Part shown: positions 1-5,941 of the stretch, in pieces
Layout of the letters: each line of letters begins with the position of its first letter
Position numbering within the stretch: the first letter of the stretch is position 1
From: Gammaproteobacteria bacterium
Lineage (GTDB): Bacteria > Pseudomonadota > Gammaproteobacteria > Chromatiales > Chromatiaceae
NCBI GenBank assembly: GCA_029287695.1
Contig: JARFQQ010000218.1
Location: 1 to 7,511, forward strand
DNA length: 7,511 nt
Direction: 5' to 3'
The notes under the pieces: model-generated
Database searches by the model: none
What the model was told of the DNA's origin: nothing
What the model saw: the letters and a program-made list of their open reading frames with translations, nothing else
Program-made: the position numbers and the translations under genes

Positions 1-5
1 GAAAA

Positions 6-32
6 GCCCGGCATTGACCGGGCCTCTCTTTT
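6..32 (-). terminator. Hairpin terminator after the small membrane protein gene
   Basis: GCCCGG (6-11) and CCGGGC (18-23) form a perfect six-pair, all-GC stem around a six-base loop. Read on the minus strand the stem is followed by TTTTC, as expected for an intrinsic terminator 24 bases past the stop codon of the gene at 48-299. Read on the plus strand it is followed by CTCTCTTTT, so it could also stop a transcript arriving from a gene left of the window. The stem is short, so strength is uncertain. Confidence 0.6.
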
Positions 33-47
33 CCGGCTGTTTGAGGG

Positions 48-299
48 TTATTTTTTGTTGATCAGCTCGTAAAGAAACAGCAGAACGGAAGCCCCGCCGA
101 TTGCCAGCAGCAGGCTCGGGATATTAAGACCACTGACAGACCCGAAGCCGAGCGCTGTGCCGATGTATCCACCGACGAGGCCGCCGGCGATGCCGATGAG
201 GATGGTTACGATCAAACCACCCGGACCGTCTCCCGGCATGATCCATTTTGCAATGGCGCCTGCAATACCGCCAAGAATGATCCATGCAAACCAGCCCAT
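48..299 (-). CDS. GlsB/YeaQ/YmgE family small membrane protein
   Basis: An 83-residue, very hydrophobic, glycine-rich protein of the family often labelled transglycosylase-associated or GlsB/YeaQ/YmgE stress-response membrane protein. The sequence opens MGWFAWIILGGIAGAIAKWI, followed by a GDGPGG turn and then a second glycine-rich stretch (about residues 29-52, with GIAGGLVGGYIGTALG). A third hydrophobic stretch at about 60-79 ends in a lysine-terminated tail, giving three predicted membrane segments. This pattern and length are typical of the family, whose biochemical role is not established; links to acid or general stress come from E. coli expression data. An open frame extends 26 codons further upstream, but the ATG at 297-299 is preferred because AGGAG lies seven bases before it and the family motif starts there. 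It diverges from argC and is monocistronic as far as the window shows. Confidence 0.88.
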   Translation of the reverse strand: MGWFAWIILGGIAGAIAKWIMPGDGPGGLIVTILIGIAGGLVGGYIGTALGFGSVSGLNIPSLLLAIGGASVLLFLYELINKK

Positions 300-385
300 T
301 TCGATTCTCCTGTTAATTTTGTTCTGTAAGGCAGAGTTTCGCATTTGCCTTCCGCAAAGAAAAGCAGCCGCTTGCATGCTGCAGC

Positions 386-414
386 TTCGTTCCGGCGCCG
401 TTTTCTCGTATCAT
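386..414 (+). promoter_or_regulatory. Candidate sigma70-type promoter for argC
   Basis: TATCAT at 409-414 matches the -10 consensus at five of six positions. Seventeen bases upstream lies TTCGTT (386-391), a poor -35. If real, transcription would begin near 421, downstream of the ATG at 413 and about 25 bases before the ATG at 446, which would favour the downstream start for argC. This is inferred from motif and spacing only. No clear ArgR box was recognised in the 146-base divergent region. Confidence 0.3.
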
Positions 415-445
415 GGCGACCCTGTTTTCCCGATATGGCACGAGC

Positions 446-1477
446 ATGGTCAAGATAGGTATTGTCGGTGGCACCGGCTACACAGGCGTCGAACTGCTGC
501 GCATTCTCGCCAACCACCCGGATGTGGAGGTGGCCTGCGTGACGTCACGCGGCGAGGCCGGCAGGAATGTTGCCGAGCTTTTCCCGAGCCTGCGTGGTTT
601 CGTGGATGTCGCTTTTACTGAGCCCGATCCCGCACTGTTGAGGACATGCGACCTGGTTTTCTTTGCGACGCCGAACGGCACGGCGATGCAATCGGCACCG
701 GAGTTGCTTGCGGCTGGCGTCAAGGTCATCGATCTCGCCGCCGATTTTCGCATCAGTGATGTCGCTCTCTGGGAGCAGTGGTACGGCATGACTCACGCAT
801 GCCCGCAGGTTCTCGGGGATGCCGTGTACGGCTTGCCTGAAATCAACCGGGAGAGTATCCGCAAGGCCCAGCTCGTCGCGAACCCCGGATGCTATCCGAC
901 AGCCACTATCCTCGGGTTTCTCCCGCTGGTTGAAGAGGGAATCATTGATACTTCGGCGCTGGTTGCGGACTGCAAGTCCGGTGTCAGCGGGGCCGGCCGT
1001 GGCGCCAGCGTGCCGACACTCATGGCCGAGTGCGGGGAGAGTTTCAAGGCCTACGGCGTTGCCGGTCACCGTCACCTGCCCGAGATCCGCCAGGTGCTTG
1101 GCCGTGCCATGAGCGGTGAGCCGGGACTCACCTTCGTGCCGCATCTCGTGCCGATGATCCGCGGGATCCTGGCGACACTCTATGGCCGCCTGGTCAAGGA
1201 GGGCGTCGATCTGCAGGCCGTCTACGAGGAGCGCTATCGTGACGAGCCGTTTGTCGATGTCATGCCGCCCGGCTCGCTGCCGGAGACACGCTATGTGCGG
1301 GGCAGCAACAGGTGCCAGATCGCGATTCACCGTCCCGGGGACGGCGATACCCTGGTGGTGCTGTCCGCCATCGATAACCTCGTCAAGGGCGCAGCTGGCC
1401 AGGCGGTACACAACATGAACCTCATGTGCGGCTTGCCTGAAACCGCCGGGCTGACCAGCGTTGCCCTATCTCCCTGA
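446..1477 (+). CDS. argC: N-acetyl-gamma-glutamyl-phosphate reductase
   Basis: ArgC reduces N-acetyl-glutamyl-phosphate to N-acetylglutamate semialdehyde with NADPH, the third step of arginine biosynthesis, in the cytoplasm. The 343-residue product starts [19 protein letters not shown], the dinucleotide-binding glycine loop of the family. The catalytic cysteine is Cys149 in NPGCYPTA, and the two conserved histidines are His208 and His210 in GHRHLPEI. The 59- and 61-residue spacing agrees with what I recall for the Mycobacterium enzyme. Length is normal for the short (type 1) form. An in-frame ATG at 413 would add 11 residues, but it has no ribosome site and the family begins at the KIGIVGG strand, so 446 is chosen, although its own Shine-Dalgarno (GCACGAG) is weak. 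The end overlaps the next gene by 17 bases, suggesting translational coupling. Confidence 0.97.
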   Translation: MVKIGIVGGTGYTGVELLRILANHPDVEVACVTSRGEAGRNVAELFPSLRGFVDVAFTEPDPALLRTCDLVFFATPNGTAMQSAPELLAAGVKVIDLAADFRISDVALWEQWYGMTHACPQVLGDAVYGLPEINRESIRKAQLVANPGCYPTATILGFLPLVEEGIIDTSALVADCKSGVSGAGRGASVPTLMAECGESFKAYGVAGHRHLPEIRQVLGRAMSGEPGLTFVPHLVPMIRGILATLYGRLVKEGVDLQAVYEERYRDEPFVDVMPPGSLPETRYVRGSNRCQIAIHRPGDGDTLVVLSAIDNLVKGAAGQAVHNMNLMCGLPETAGLTSVALSP

Positions 1478-2228
1478 AAAAAGACGCCTACCACGCAGAC
1501 GGGTACGTATCTACCAGCCGCGTCCCCTGATTGCCCAGCCGGGCAGTCATGCCTGGGGCTGGCTTCTGATCGCGATTATCCTGACCGTTGCGATCGTCTA
1601 TCTTGGCTGGCAGCTCTACACCCTCGGCGATACACAGCTGGTCCGGGAAAACCGCCAGGCAGTCCTGATGATTAACGAACTCGAGCAGCACCTCGGGCGA
1701 GTCACTGACGAGCGGGACGAACTGCGCCAGCAGGTGGCTACACTGGAACTGTCCGCGCAGGTCGACAGGGAGGCGGCAAACCGGCTGCGCGAGGAACTCT
1801 CGAGCTTGCAGGGCGATCACCTCGCGCTCCAGAGTGAACTGAGACTGCTCGAGAGCGTGACATCCGGGAAGACGCCGGAAACACAGTTGCGCGTTTCGCA
1901 GTTTTCCGTGGCAAAACTGGAGCAGCCGCGAGAGTTCAAGTACAGCCTGACGGCAACGATCATACCCGAGCAGAGCGAACCGGTGTCAGCGACCATCCGG
2001 ATTGCGCTCTCCGGCATGCGCGGCGGCAAGGAGGCGGAGCTTGATCTCCTGAAACTTGCCGGAGAAAAAAGCGGGAAGAGGGTCATCAAGTTCAAACAAC
2101 TGCACATGATCGACAATGAATTCGACTTGCCGGATGATTTTGAGCCTGACTTTGTGAAAGTTGACATCAGCACGGATACAGAGACGATCGACAGCCTGTC
2201 TCAACGCTTTCCCTGGAAACCAGAATGA
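1461..2228 (+). CDS. Bitopic membrane protein with coiled coil (DUF6776-like)
   Basis: A 255-residue protein of unknown function, which I believe belongs to the family called DUF6776 (recalled, not checked). Residues 1-31 are strongly basic ([15 protein letters not shown]), followed by one transmembrane segment at about 32-53 ([19 protein letters not shown]). By the positive-inside rule the tail is cytoplasmic and the rest periplasmic. Residues about 58-135 are charged and heptad-like ([20 protein letters not shown]), a likely coiled coil. Residues about 142-240 look like a beta-rich domain. The frame has a stop at 1452-1454, so the first possible start is TTG at 1461, and no ATG occurs before the middle of the coiled coil. 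The TTG lies inside argC and probably depends on translation of argC. The next gene is a bactofilin 22 bases downstream, so the protein may anchor or partner that filament. Confidence 0.82.
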   Translation: MPYLPEKRRLPRRRVRIYQPRPLIAQPGSHAWGWLLIAIILTVAIVYLGWQLYTLGDTQLVRENRQAVLMINELEQHLGRVTDERDELRQQVATLELSAQVDREAANRLREELSSLQGDHLALQSELRLLESVTSGKTPETQLRVSQFSVAKLEQPREFKYSLTATIIPEQSEPVSATIRIALSGMRGGKEAELDLLKLAGEKSGKRVIKFKQLHMIDNEFDLPDDFEPDFVKVDISTDTETIDSLSQRFPWKPE

Positions 2229-2250
2229 CCATCAGCAAGGAGACCACGCC

Positions 2251-2637
2251 ATGAGAAAAAGACACAAGCGTTTCAAACCCTCGGCCTTCACGACCGTGAT
2301 CGGCAATGGAACCCTCGTCAAGGGTGATATCGCATTCAGCGAGGGATTGCATCTCGATGGCGAGGTTCATGGCAATGTTCTCGGACAGGGCAAGAATACG
2401 ACGCTGACAATCAGTGACACGGGATGCATCAAGGGCGATATCAAGGTCGCCAATATCATCGTCAATGGCCGGGTCGAGGGTAATATTCATGCAGCGCAGC
2501 TCGTGGAACTCGCTGAAAACGCCGTGGTCATGGGCAAAGTCGAGTATGTGCTGCTCGAGATGGACATGGGAGCAAGGGTCGAGGGCGAGATGATTAGGCT
2601 TACAGAAAACAGGGAAGAGAAAGCGGGTAATTCTTGA
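2251..2637 (+). CDS. Bactofilin (polymer-forming cytoskeletal protein)
   Basis: Bactofilins polymerise without nucleotide into filaments, often at the membrane, and act as scaffolds for cell-wall enzymes. The 128-residue product has a short basic N-terminus (MRKRHKRFKPSAF), then the beta-helix core from about residue 14 to 115. The core shows the repeating rung pattern of glycines and buried aliphatics: TLVKGDIAF, LHLDGEVHGNV, GCIKGDIKV, IIVNGRVEGNI, AVVMGKVEYV and ARVEGEMI. A charged tail of about 13 residues follows. The start at 2251 is supported by AAGGAG at 2237-2242, eight bases upstream; an upstream extension of the frame runs through the preceding gene and has no family similarity. 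The gene follows the coiled-coil membrane protein by 22 bases and is probably cotranscribed with it. No M23 peptidase, a frequent bactofilin neighbour, is present in this window. Confidence 0.92.
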   Translation: MRKRHKRFKPSAFTTVIGNGTLVKGDIAFSEGLHLDGEVHGNVLGQGKNTTLTISDTGCIKGDIKVANIIVNGRVEGNIHAAQLVELAENAVVMGKVEYVLLEMDMGARVEGEMIRLTENREEKAGNS

Positions 2638-2662
2638 CTAAAAAGGTCGGAAAAGCGATAGT
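2630..2662 (+). promoter_or_regulatory. erpA promoter overlapped by an IscR type 1-like box
   Basis: TTGACT (2634-2639) and GATAGT (2657-2662), 17 bases apart, form a plausible sigma70 promoter that would start transcription near 2669, about 32 bases before erpA. The segment 2630-2654 also resembles the IscR type 1 operator. The left half YYGACTRwww is perfect (TTGACTAAAA) and the right half GTCRR is present (GTCGG) at the correct spacing. I count 19 of 25 positions against the consensus as I remember it. In E. coli, IscR with its iron-sulfur cluster represses erpA from such a site overlapping the -35, as here. The box covers the bactofilin stop codon. Function in this organism is inferred. 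Confidence 0.5.
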
Positions 2663-2700
2663 ATTTGGCATCAGAATGTGTAAAACGAGAGTATTCAGAC

Positions 2701-3054
2701 ATGGCAGAAGCACAATTACAGGATGAAGCTCCGCTGGTCTTCACCCAGGCTGCGGCAGGCAAGGTCTCCGAGCTCATCGAGGAAGAGGGCAATCCCGAGC
2801 TGATGCTGCGGATCTATATCCAGGGTGGCGGATGTTCCGGCTTCCAGTACGGTTTCACCTTCGATGAAAACGTCAATGATGGCGATACCGAGATCGAGAC
2901 TGACGGCGTGAAGCTGCTTATCGATCCGATGAGCTTGCAGTACCTGGTCGGCGCGGAAGTCGACTATTCAGAGGGTCTGCAAGGTGCGCAGTTCGTCATC
3001 CGCAATCCGAACGCGACGACCACCTGCGGCTGCGGTTCGTCCTTTTCGACCTGA
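2701..3054 (+). CDS. erpA: Iron-sulfur cluster insertion protein ErpA
   Basis: An A-type carrier that receives iron-sulfur clusters from the scaffold and delivers them to apo-enzymes, including IspG/IspH and respiratory proteins in E. coli. The 117-residue protein has the full HesB/IscA fold signature: Cys45 in [12 protein letters not shown], and Cys109 and Cys111 in the C-terminal [11 protein letters not shown]. The sequences [11 protein letters not shown] and [11 protein letters not shown] are characteristic of ErpA rather than IscA or SufA, which supports the symbol, as does the neighbouring argC/bactofilin order. The start at 2701 fits family length; a weak GAGAG lies nine bases upstream. 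An upstream non-ATG extension of 12 codons lacks similarity and would begin upstream of the predicted transcription start. Expression probably comes from its own promoter at 2634-2662 plus readthrough from the argC block, ending at the terminator at 3079-3105. Confidence 0.97.
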   Translation: MAEAQLQDEAPLVFTQAAAGKVSELIEEEGNPELMLRIYIQGGGCSGFQYGFTFDENVNDGDTEIETDGVKLLIDPMSLQYLVGAEVDYSEGLQGAQFVIRNPNATTTCGCGSSFST

Positions 3055-3078
3055 TTGCCTCTCCACAGGCAAGAGACG

Positions 3079-3105
3079 AAAAAAGCGCCGCATGGCGCTT
3101 TTTTT
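3079..3105. terminator. Bidirectional intrinsic terminator between erpA and the acetyltransferase gene
   Basis: Bases 3079-3089 (AAAAAAGCGCC) and 3094-3104 (GGCGCTTTTTT) pair perfectly over 11 positions around a GCAT loop. The plus strand has a T-run for erpA, which ends 24 bases earlier. The minus strand has an equivalent T-run for the convergent gene ending at 3154. This is a textbook shared terminator for two converging transcripts. Confidence 0.92.
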
Positions 3106-3153
3106 AGTCCTTGAAACGGGTGCGCTTGTACAGCAGCAACGGCTCTCCCCGGC

Positions 3154-5835
3154 TTACAAATGACGCCTCACCTCGACCACTTCCGGATCATCGTCACTGC
3201 GCGCAATCCTGAAGCCGAGTTTCTCGCACATCTTCAGCATCTTGCGGTTGTTTGACAGTACTTCCCCTGTCATCACCTCGAGTCCGCGATCCCTGGCGAC
3301 CGCCATGAGGCGTTTCATGAGTTCCCGGCCAATGCCGTGGCGCTGCCAGGCGTCGGCCACCGTGAGCGCGAATTCGCATGACTCCCTGTCCGGATTGGTG
3401 ACATAGCGGGCGACGCCGATGAATTGTGCATTCGTCTGTTCGTCGCGGATCACCGCGATCAGCGCCATCTCCCGGTCATAGTCGATCTGGGTAAAGCGGG
3501 CGAGCATCATGGGCGTGAGCCTTTCAAGGCTCTGCATGAAACGGAAATATTTGCTTTCCGCCGAGAGGTTGACGACGAAATCCTGCTCGAGATTTGCATC
3601 CTCGGGCCGGATTGGCCGGATGGCGATATTCGTGCCGTCGGCAAGTTGCCAGGTCGAGGCGAGTTCTGAAGGATAGGGATGAATCGCCATGTGGCCGTAG
3701 CGTGCCGTGCTTGCCCCGGGCGGCCGGACACTGATCCGCGCATCGACCGCGATAATGCCGTTTTCGTCGAGCATGACCGGGTTGATGTCCATCTCCTCGA
3801 TTTCCGGCAATTCGCAGGCAATCTCGGAGACATGCTGCAGTACCTTCAGCAGGGGAGGAAGGTTGGCTGGTGGCAGGTCGCGAAAGGTGCCCAGCATTTT
3901 CCATGCATGGGTGCTGCGGATCAGCCGGTTGCTGAGATATTCATTGAGTGGCGGCAAGGCGACGCGCGTATCACCGAAGATCTCAACGGCGGTGCCGCCC
4001 ATACCGAAACTGATGACGGGGCCGAACACCTCGTCATTCGACAGGCCGACAATCAGTTCACGTGCATGTGGCTTGTCGACCATGGCCTCGATCGTGACGC
4101 CATCGATATGCGCGTCCGGCTGTTGTGCCCTGACCGTGTCGATCATCTCGCGATAGGCAGTGCGCACAGTTTGCGGTTCGCGGATATTGAGGCGTATACC
4201 GCCGACATCGGACTTGTGCGTGATGTCCGGTGAGTTGATTTTCATCGCGACTGGCAGGCCAAGCCCCTCGGCGGCGACGAGCGCTTCGGCTGCCGTATTC
4301 GCATTGATGCTCGGCGAGGCCGGAATACGGAATGCCCTGAGAATCGCTTTTGCCTCGGTATTGTTGAGTGTTTGCCGTCCCTCGCCGAGTGCATTCTGGA
4401 TGATCAGACGAGCGCCCACGACGTCCGGCTCACGGTCATGGGACAGCGGACCGGGCGCCTGCAGCAGCGCTTTCTGGTTACGCCTGTAGCATGCCAGGTA
4501 GCCGAAAGCCTCGACACCCGCTTCAGGACTTCGAAAGTGCGGGATTCCTGCAGCAGAGAGGATATTGCGTGCCTCATCGACAAGCTTCTCACCCATCCAG
4601 CAGGCCAGCACAGGCTTTTTGCTCTTGTCCCTCGCTTTCACGATAGCCCTCGCACAACCACTCGGATCTGTCATCGCCTGTGGCGTCAGCAGCACCAGGA
4701 TGCCATCGACATTCCGGTCGGCCAGGATATGTTCGGTCGTCTTGAAATAGCGCTCCGGCGGTGCATCGCCGAGAATGTCGATCGGATTGGCGTGTGACCA
4801 GTAGGGCGGCAGGACATCCTTGAGGGCATCGAGCGTGGAGTCTGAAAGTTCGGTCAGCGGCACCTCGATCTCCTGCGCCCTGTCGGCGGCCATGACACCG
4901 GGGCCGCCGCCGTTGGTGATGATCGCCAGCCGTGAACCTTCCACGCGGGTTCCCGAAGCCAGCACCTGCGCCGCCGCAAAGAGTTGCGCGACCGATTTCA
5001 CGCGCACCGCGCCGGCACGCTCGATGGCCGCATCGAAAACATGATCGCCGCCGGCAAGTGCACCCGTGTGCGAAATGGCGGCGCGGGTGCCAGAGTCGTT
5101 CCTGCCCGACTTGACCACAATCACAGGTTTCAGCCGCGCGGCGACGCGCAGCCCGCTGAGAAAGGAACGGGCATTGGAAACACCTTCCACATAGAGCAGG
5201 ATGCTGCGTGTCTCATTGTCGATTGCGAGGTAGTCGAGCACGTCACCGAAGCCGATATCGGCCGTGGCGCCGAGGGAGGCGACGGCAGAAAAACCGTAGC
5301 CCTGGCTGTCTGCCCAGTCGAGCAGGGCGGTACAGAAGGCCCCGGACTGGGCAACGAGTGCCACCTGCCCGGTTTTCGCCGGGCTTTTGGCAAAGGTGGC
5401 ATTCAGACCGATGCGCGGACGCAGGATGCCGAGGCAGTTGGGGCCAACGAGCGGGATGTCGTAGGTGCGCGCGATATCAACGATTTCGTTTTGCAGGGCG
5501 AGTCCTGCCGGCCCGGTTTCAGCGAAACCTGCCGAAATGACGATCACGGCACCGACGCCATGCTCGCCGCAGGCGTGCATCACGCCGGGGACCGCCGCCG
5601 GGGGAATGGCGATTACGACCAGGTCGACCGGGTGGTCGATCTCCGAGAGGGATGCGTAGGCATGCAACCCCTGGATTTTGCGATGCTTCGGGTTGACGGG
5701 ATAGAGTGCGCCCTTGAAGCCGTTTTCGCGCAGGTTTCGCAATACCTGCCCGCCGACGGAATTCTCCTTGTCAGACGCGCCGACGACTGCGACCGATGCC
5801 GGCTCGAATATTTTTGCAAGATAATGCTTTTTCAT
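3154..5835 (-). CDS. pat: Pat/YfiQ-type protein: acyl-CoA synthetase (ADP-forming)-like domains fused to a GNAT lysine acetyltransferase
   Basis: Family members acetylate lysines of metabolic enzymes, classically acetyl-CoA synthetase, using acetyl-CoA. The 893-residue protein has a CoA-binding Rossmann domain (about 8-135, FEPASVAVVGAS), two succinyl-CoA-ligase-like domains (about 150-460), an ATP-grasp domain (about 485-700, with ITHKSDVGG) and a C-terminal GNAT domain (about 735-880). The GNAT part has QRHGIG at 831-836 for acetyl-CoA pyrophosphate binding, and Glu821 sits where the catalytic Glu817 of Salmonella Pat is expected. Unlike E. coli YfiQ, it keeps the synthetase residues: Glu217 (YVEG), His256 (SHTGALAG) and His540 (THKSD). 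ADP-forming acyl-CoA synthetase activity is therefore also possible. The ATG at 5835 fits where homologues begin; AGGGG touches it directly, an unusually tight spacing, and a GTG 22 codons upstream is the alternative. It diverges from the deacetylase gene at 5942. Confidence 0.93.
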   Translation of the reverse strand: MKKHYLAKIFEPASVAVVGASDKENSVGGQVLRNLRENGFKGALYPVNPKHRKIQGLHAYASLSEIDHPVDLVVIAIPPAAVPGVMHACGEHGVGAVIVISAGFAETGPAGLALQNEIVDIARTYDIPLVGPNCLGILRPRIGLNATFAKSPAKTGQVALVAQSGAFCTALLDWADSQGYGFSAVASLGATADIGFGDVLDYLAIDNETRSILLYVEGVSNARSFLSGLRVAARLKPVIVVKSGRNDSGTRAAISHTGALAGGDHVFDAAIERAGAVRVKSVAQLFAAAQVLASGTRVEGSRLAIITNGGGPGVMAADRAQEIEVPLTELSDSTLDALKDVLPPYWSHANPIDILGDAPPERYFKTTEHILADRNVDGILVLLTPQAMTDPSGCARAIVKARDKSKKPVLACWMGEKLVDEARNILSAAGIPHFRSPEAGVEAFGYLACYRRNQKALLQAPGPLSHDREPDVVGARLIIQNALGEGRQTLNNTEAKAILRAFRIPASPSINANTAAEALVAAEGLGLPVAMKINSPDITHKSDVGGIRLNIREPQTVRTAYREMIDTVRAQQPDAHIDGVTIEAMVDKPHARELIVGLSNDEVFGPVISFGMGGTAVEIFGDTRVALPPLNEYLSNRLIRSTHAWKMLGTFRDLPPANLPPLLKVLQHVSEIACELPEIEEMDINPVMLDENGIIAVDARISVRPPGASTARYGHMAIHPYPSELASTWQLADGTNIAIRPIRPEDANLEQDFVVNLSAESKYFRFMQSLERLTPMMLARFTQIDYDREMALIAVIRDEQTNAQFIGVARYVTNPDRESCEFALTVADAWQRHGIGRELMKRLMAVARDRGLEVMTGEVLSNNRKMLKMCEKLGFRIARSDDDPEVVEVRRHL

Positions 5836-5875
5836 CCCCTGACTCGCGCTAGACTGCTGGCATAGACCATTGTCG

Positions 5876-5892
5876 CCAGTGTAGGCCACTGG
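5876..5892. repeat. Inverted repeat CCAGTG-N5-CACTGG
   Basis: CCAGTG (5876-5881) and CACTGG (5887-5892) are exact inverted repeats around TAGGC. It lies in the divergent intergenic region, one base from the 15-base palindrome at 5894-5908, and overlaps the candidate -10 (TACACT, minus strand 5883-5878) of the acetyltransferase gene. It may be an operator half of a compound site; the binding protein is not identifiable. Confidence 0.5.
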
Positions 5893-5906
5893 ATGTTGCA
5901 CTGCAA
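5878..5906 (-). promoter_or_regulatory. Candidate promoter for the Pat-type acetyltransferase gene
   Basis: On the minus strand, TTGCAG (5906-5901) and TACACT (5883-5878) are separated by 17 bases, giving a moderate -35 (three of six) and -10 (four of six). The predicted start near 5871 leaves a leader of about 36 bases. The -35 lies inside the perfect palindrome and the -10 inside the second inverted repeat, which would suit repression by a protein bound there. Motif inference only. Confidence 0.35.
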
Positions 5907-5908
5907 CA
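5894..5908. repeat. Perfect 15-base palindrome, probable operator
   Basis: TGTTGCA (5894-5900), a central C, and TGCAACA (5902-5908) form an exact dyad near the middle of the 106-base segment between the two divergent genes. Perfect 7+1+7 dyads in such a place are usually dimeric regulator sites. It supplies TTGCA on both strands, so it could contain -35 elements in both directions. I do not recognise it as the site of a named regulator. Confidence 0.6.
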
Positions 5909-5925
5909 ATATTACCGTGAATTAT
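5896..5925 (+). promoter_or_regulatory. Weak candidate promoter for the deacetylase gene
   Basis: TTGCAC (5896-5901) and AATTAT (5920-5925) are 18 bases apart, matching three and four of six consensus positions. A start near 5932 would leave a leader of only about 10 bases before the ATG at 5942, consistent with the lack of a visible ribosome binding site there. The -35 coincides with the palindrome and the -10 with the direct repeats. Low confidence. Confidence 0.25.
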
Positions 5926-5932
5926 CCGTGAA
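5915..5932. repeat. Direct repeat CCGTGAA x2, 11-base period
   Basis: CCGTGAA occurs at 5915-5921 and again at 5926-5932, separated by TTAT, so the copies sit one helical turn apart on the same face of DNA. They end nine bases before the deacetylase start codon and overlap its candidate -10. Tandem half-sites of this period are typical of regulators that bind head-to-tail, but chance duplication cannot be excluded. Confidence 0.4.
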
Positions 5933-5941
5933 CCTGCTTGT

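Noticed and set aside
363..381. Inverted repeat GCAGC-N9-GCTGC in the glsB-like/argC divergent region
   Set aside because: Five-base arms with a nine-base loop are easily found by chance at this GC content, and it does not align with a promoter element.
413..445. Upstream ATG for argC adding 11 residues
   Set aside because: No ribosome binding site, and it overlaps the candidate -10; the family N-terminus begins at the ATG at 446.
545..1411. Long minus-strand open frame (288 codons) opposite argC
   Set aside because: It lies wholly antisense to a well-supported argC, its product has no recognisable motif, and long shadow frames are common in GC-rich genes.
4984..5865. Long plus-strand open frame (293 codons) opposite the acetyltransferase gene
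   Set aside because: It is antisense to the conserved synthetase domains, shows no domain pattern, and matches the shadow frame expected from codon bias.
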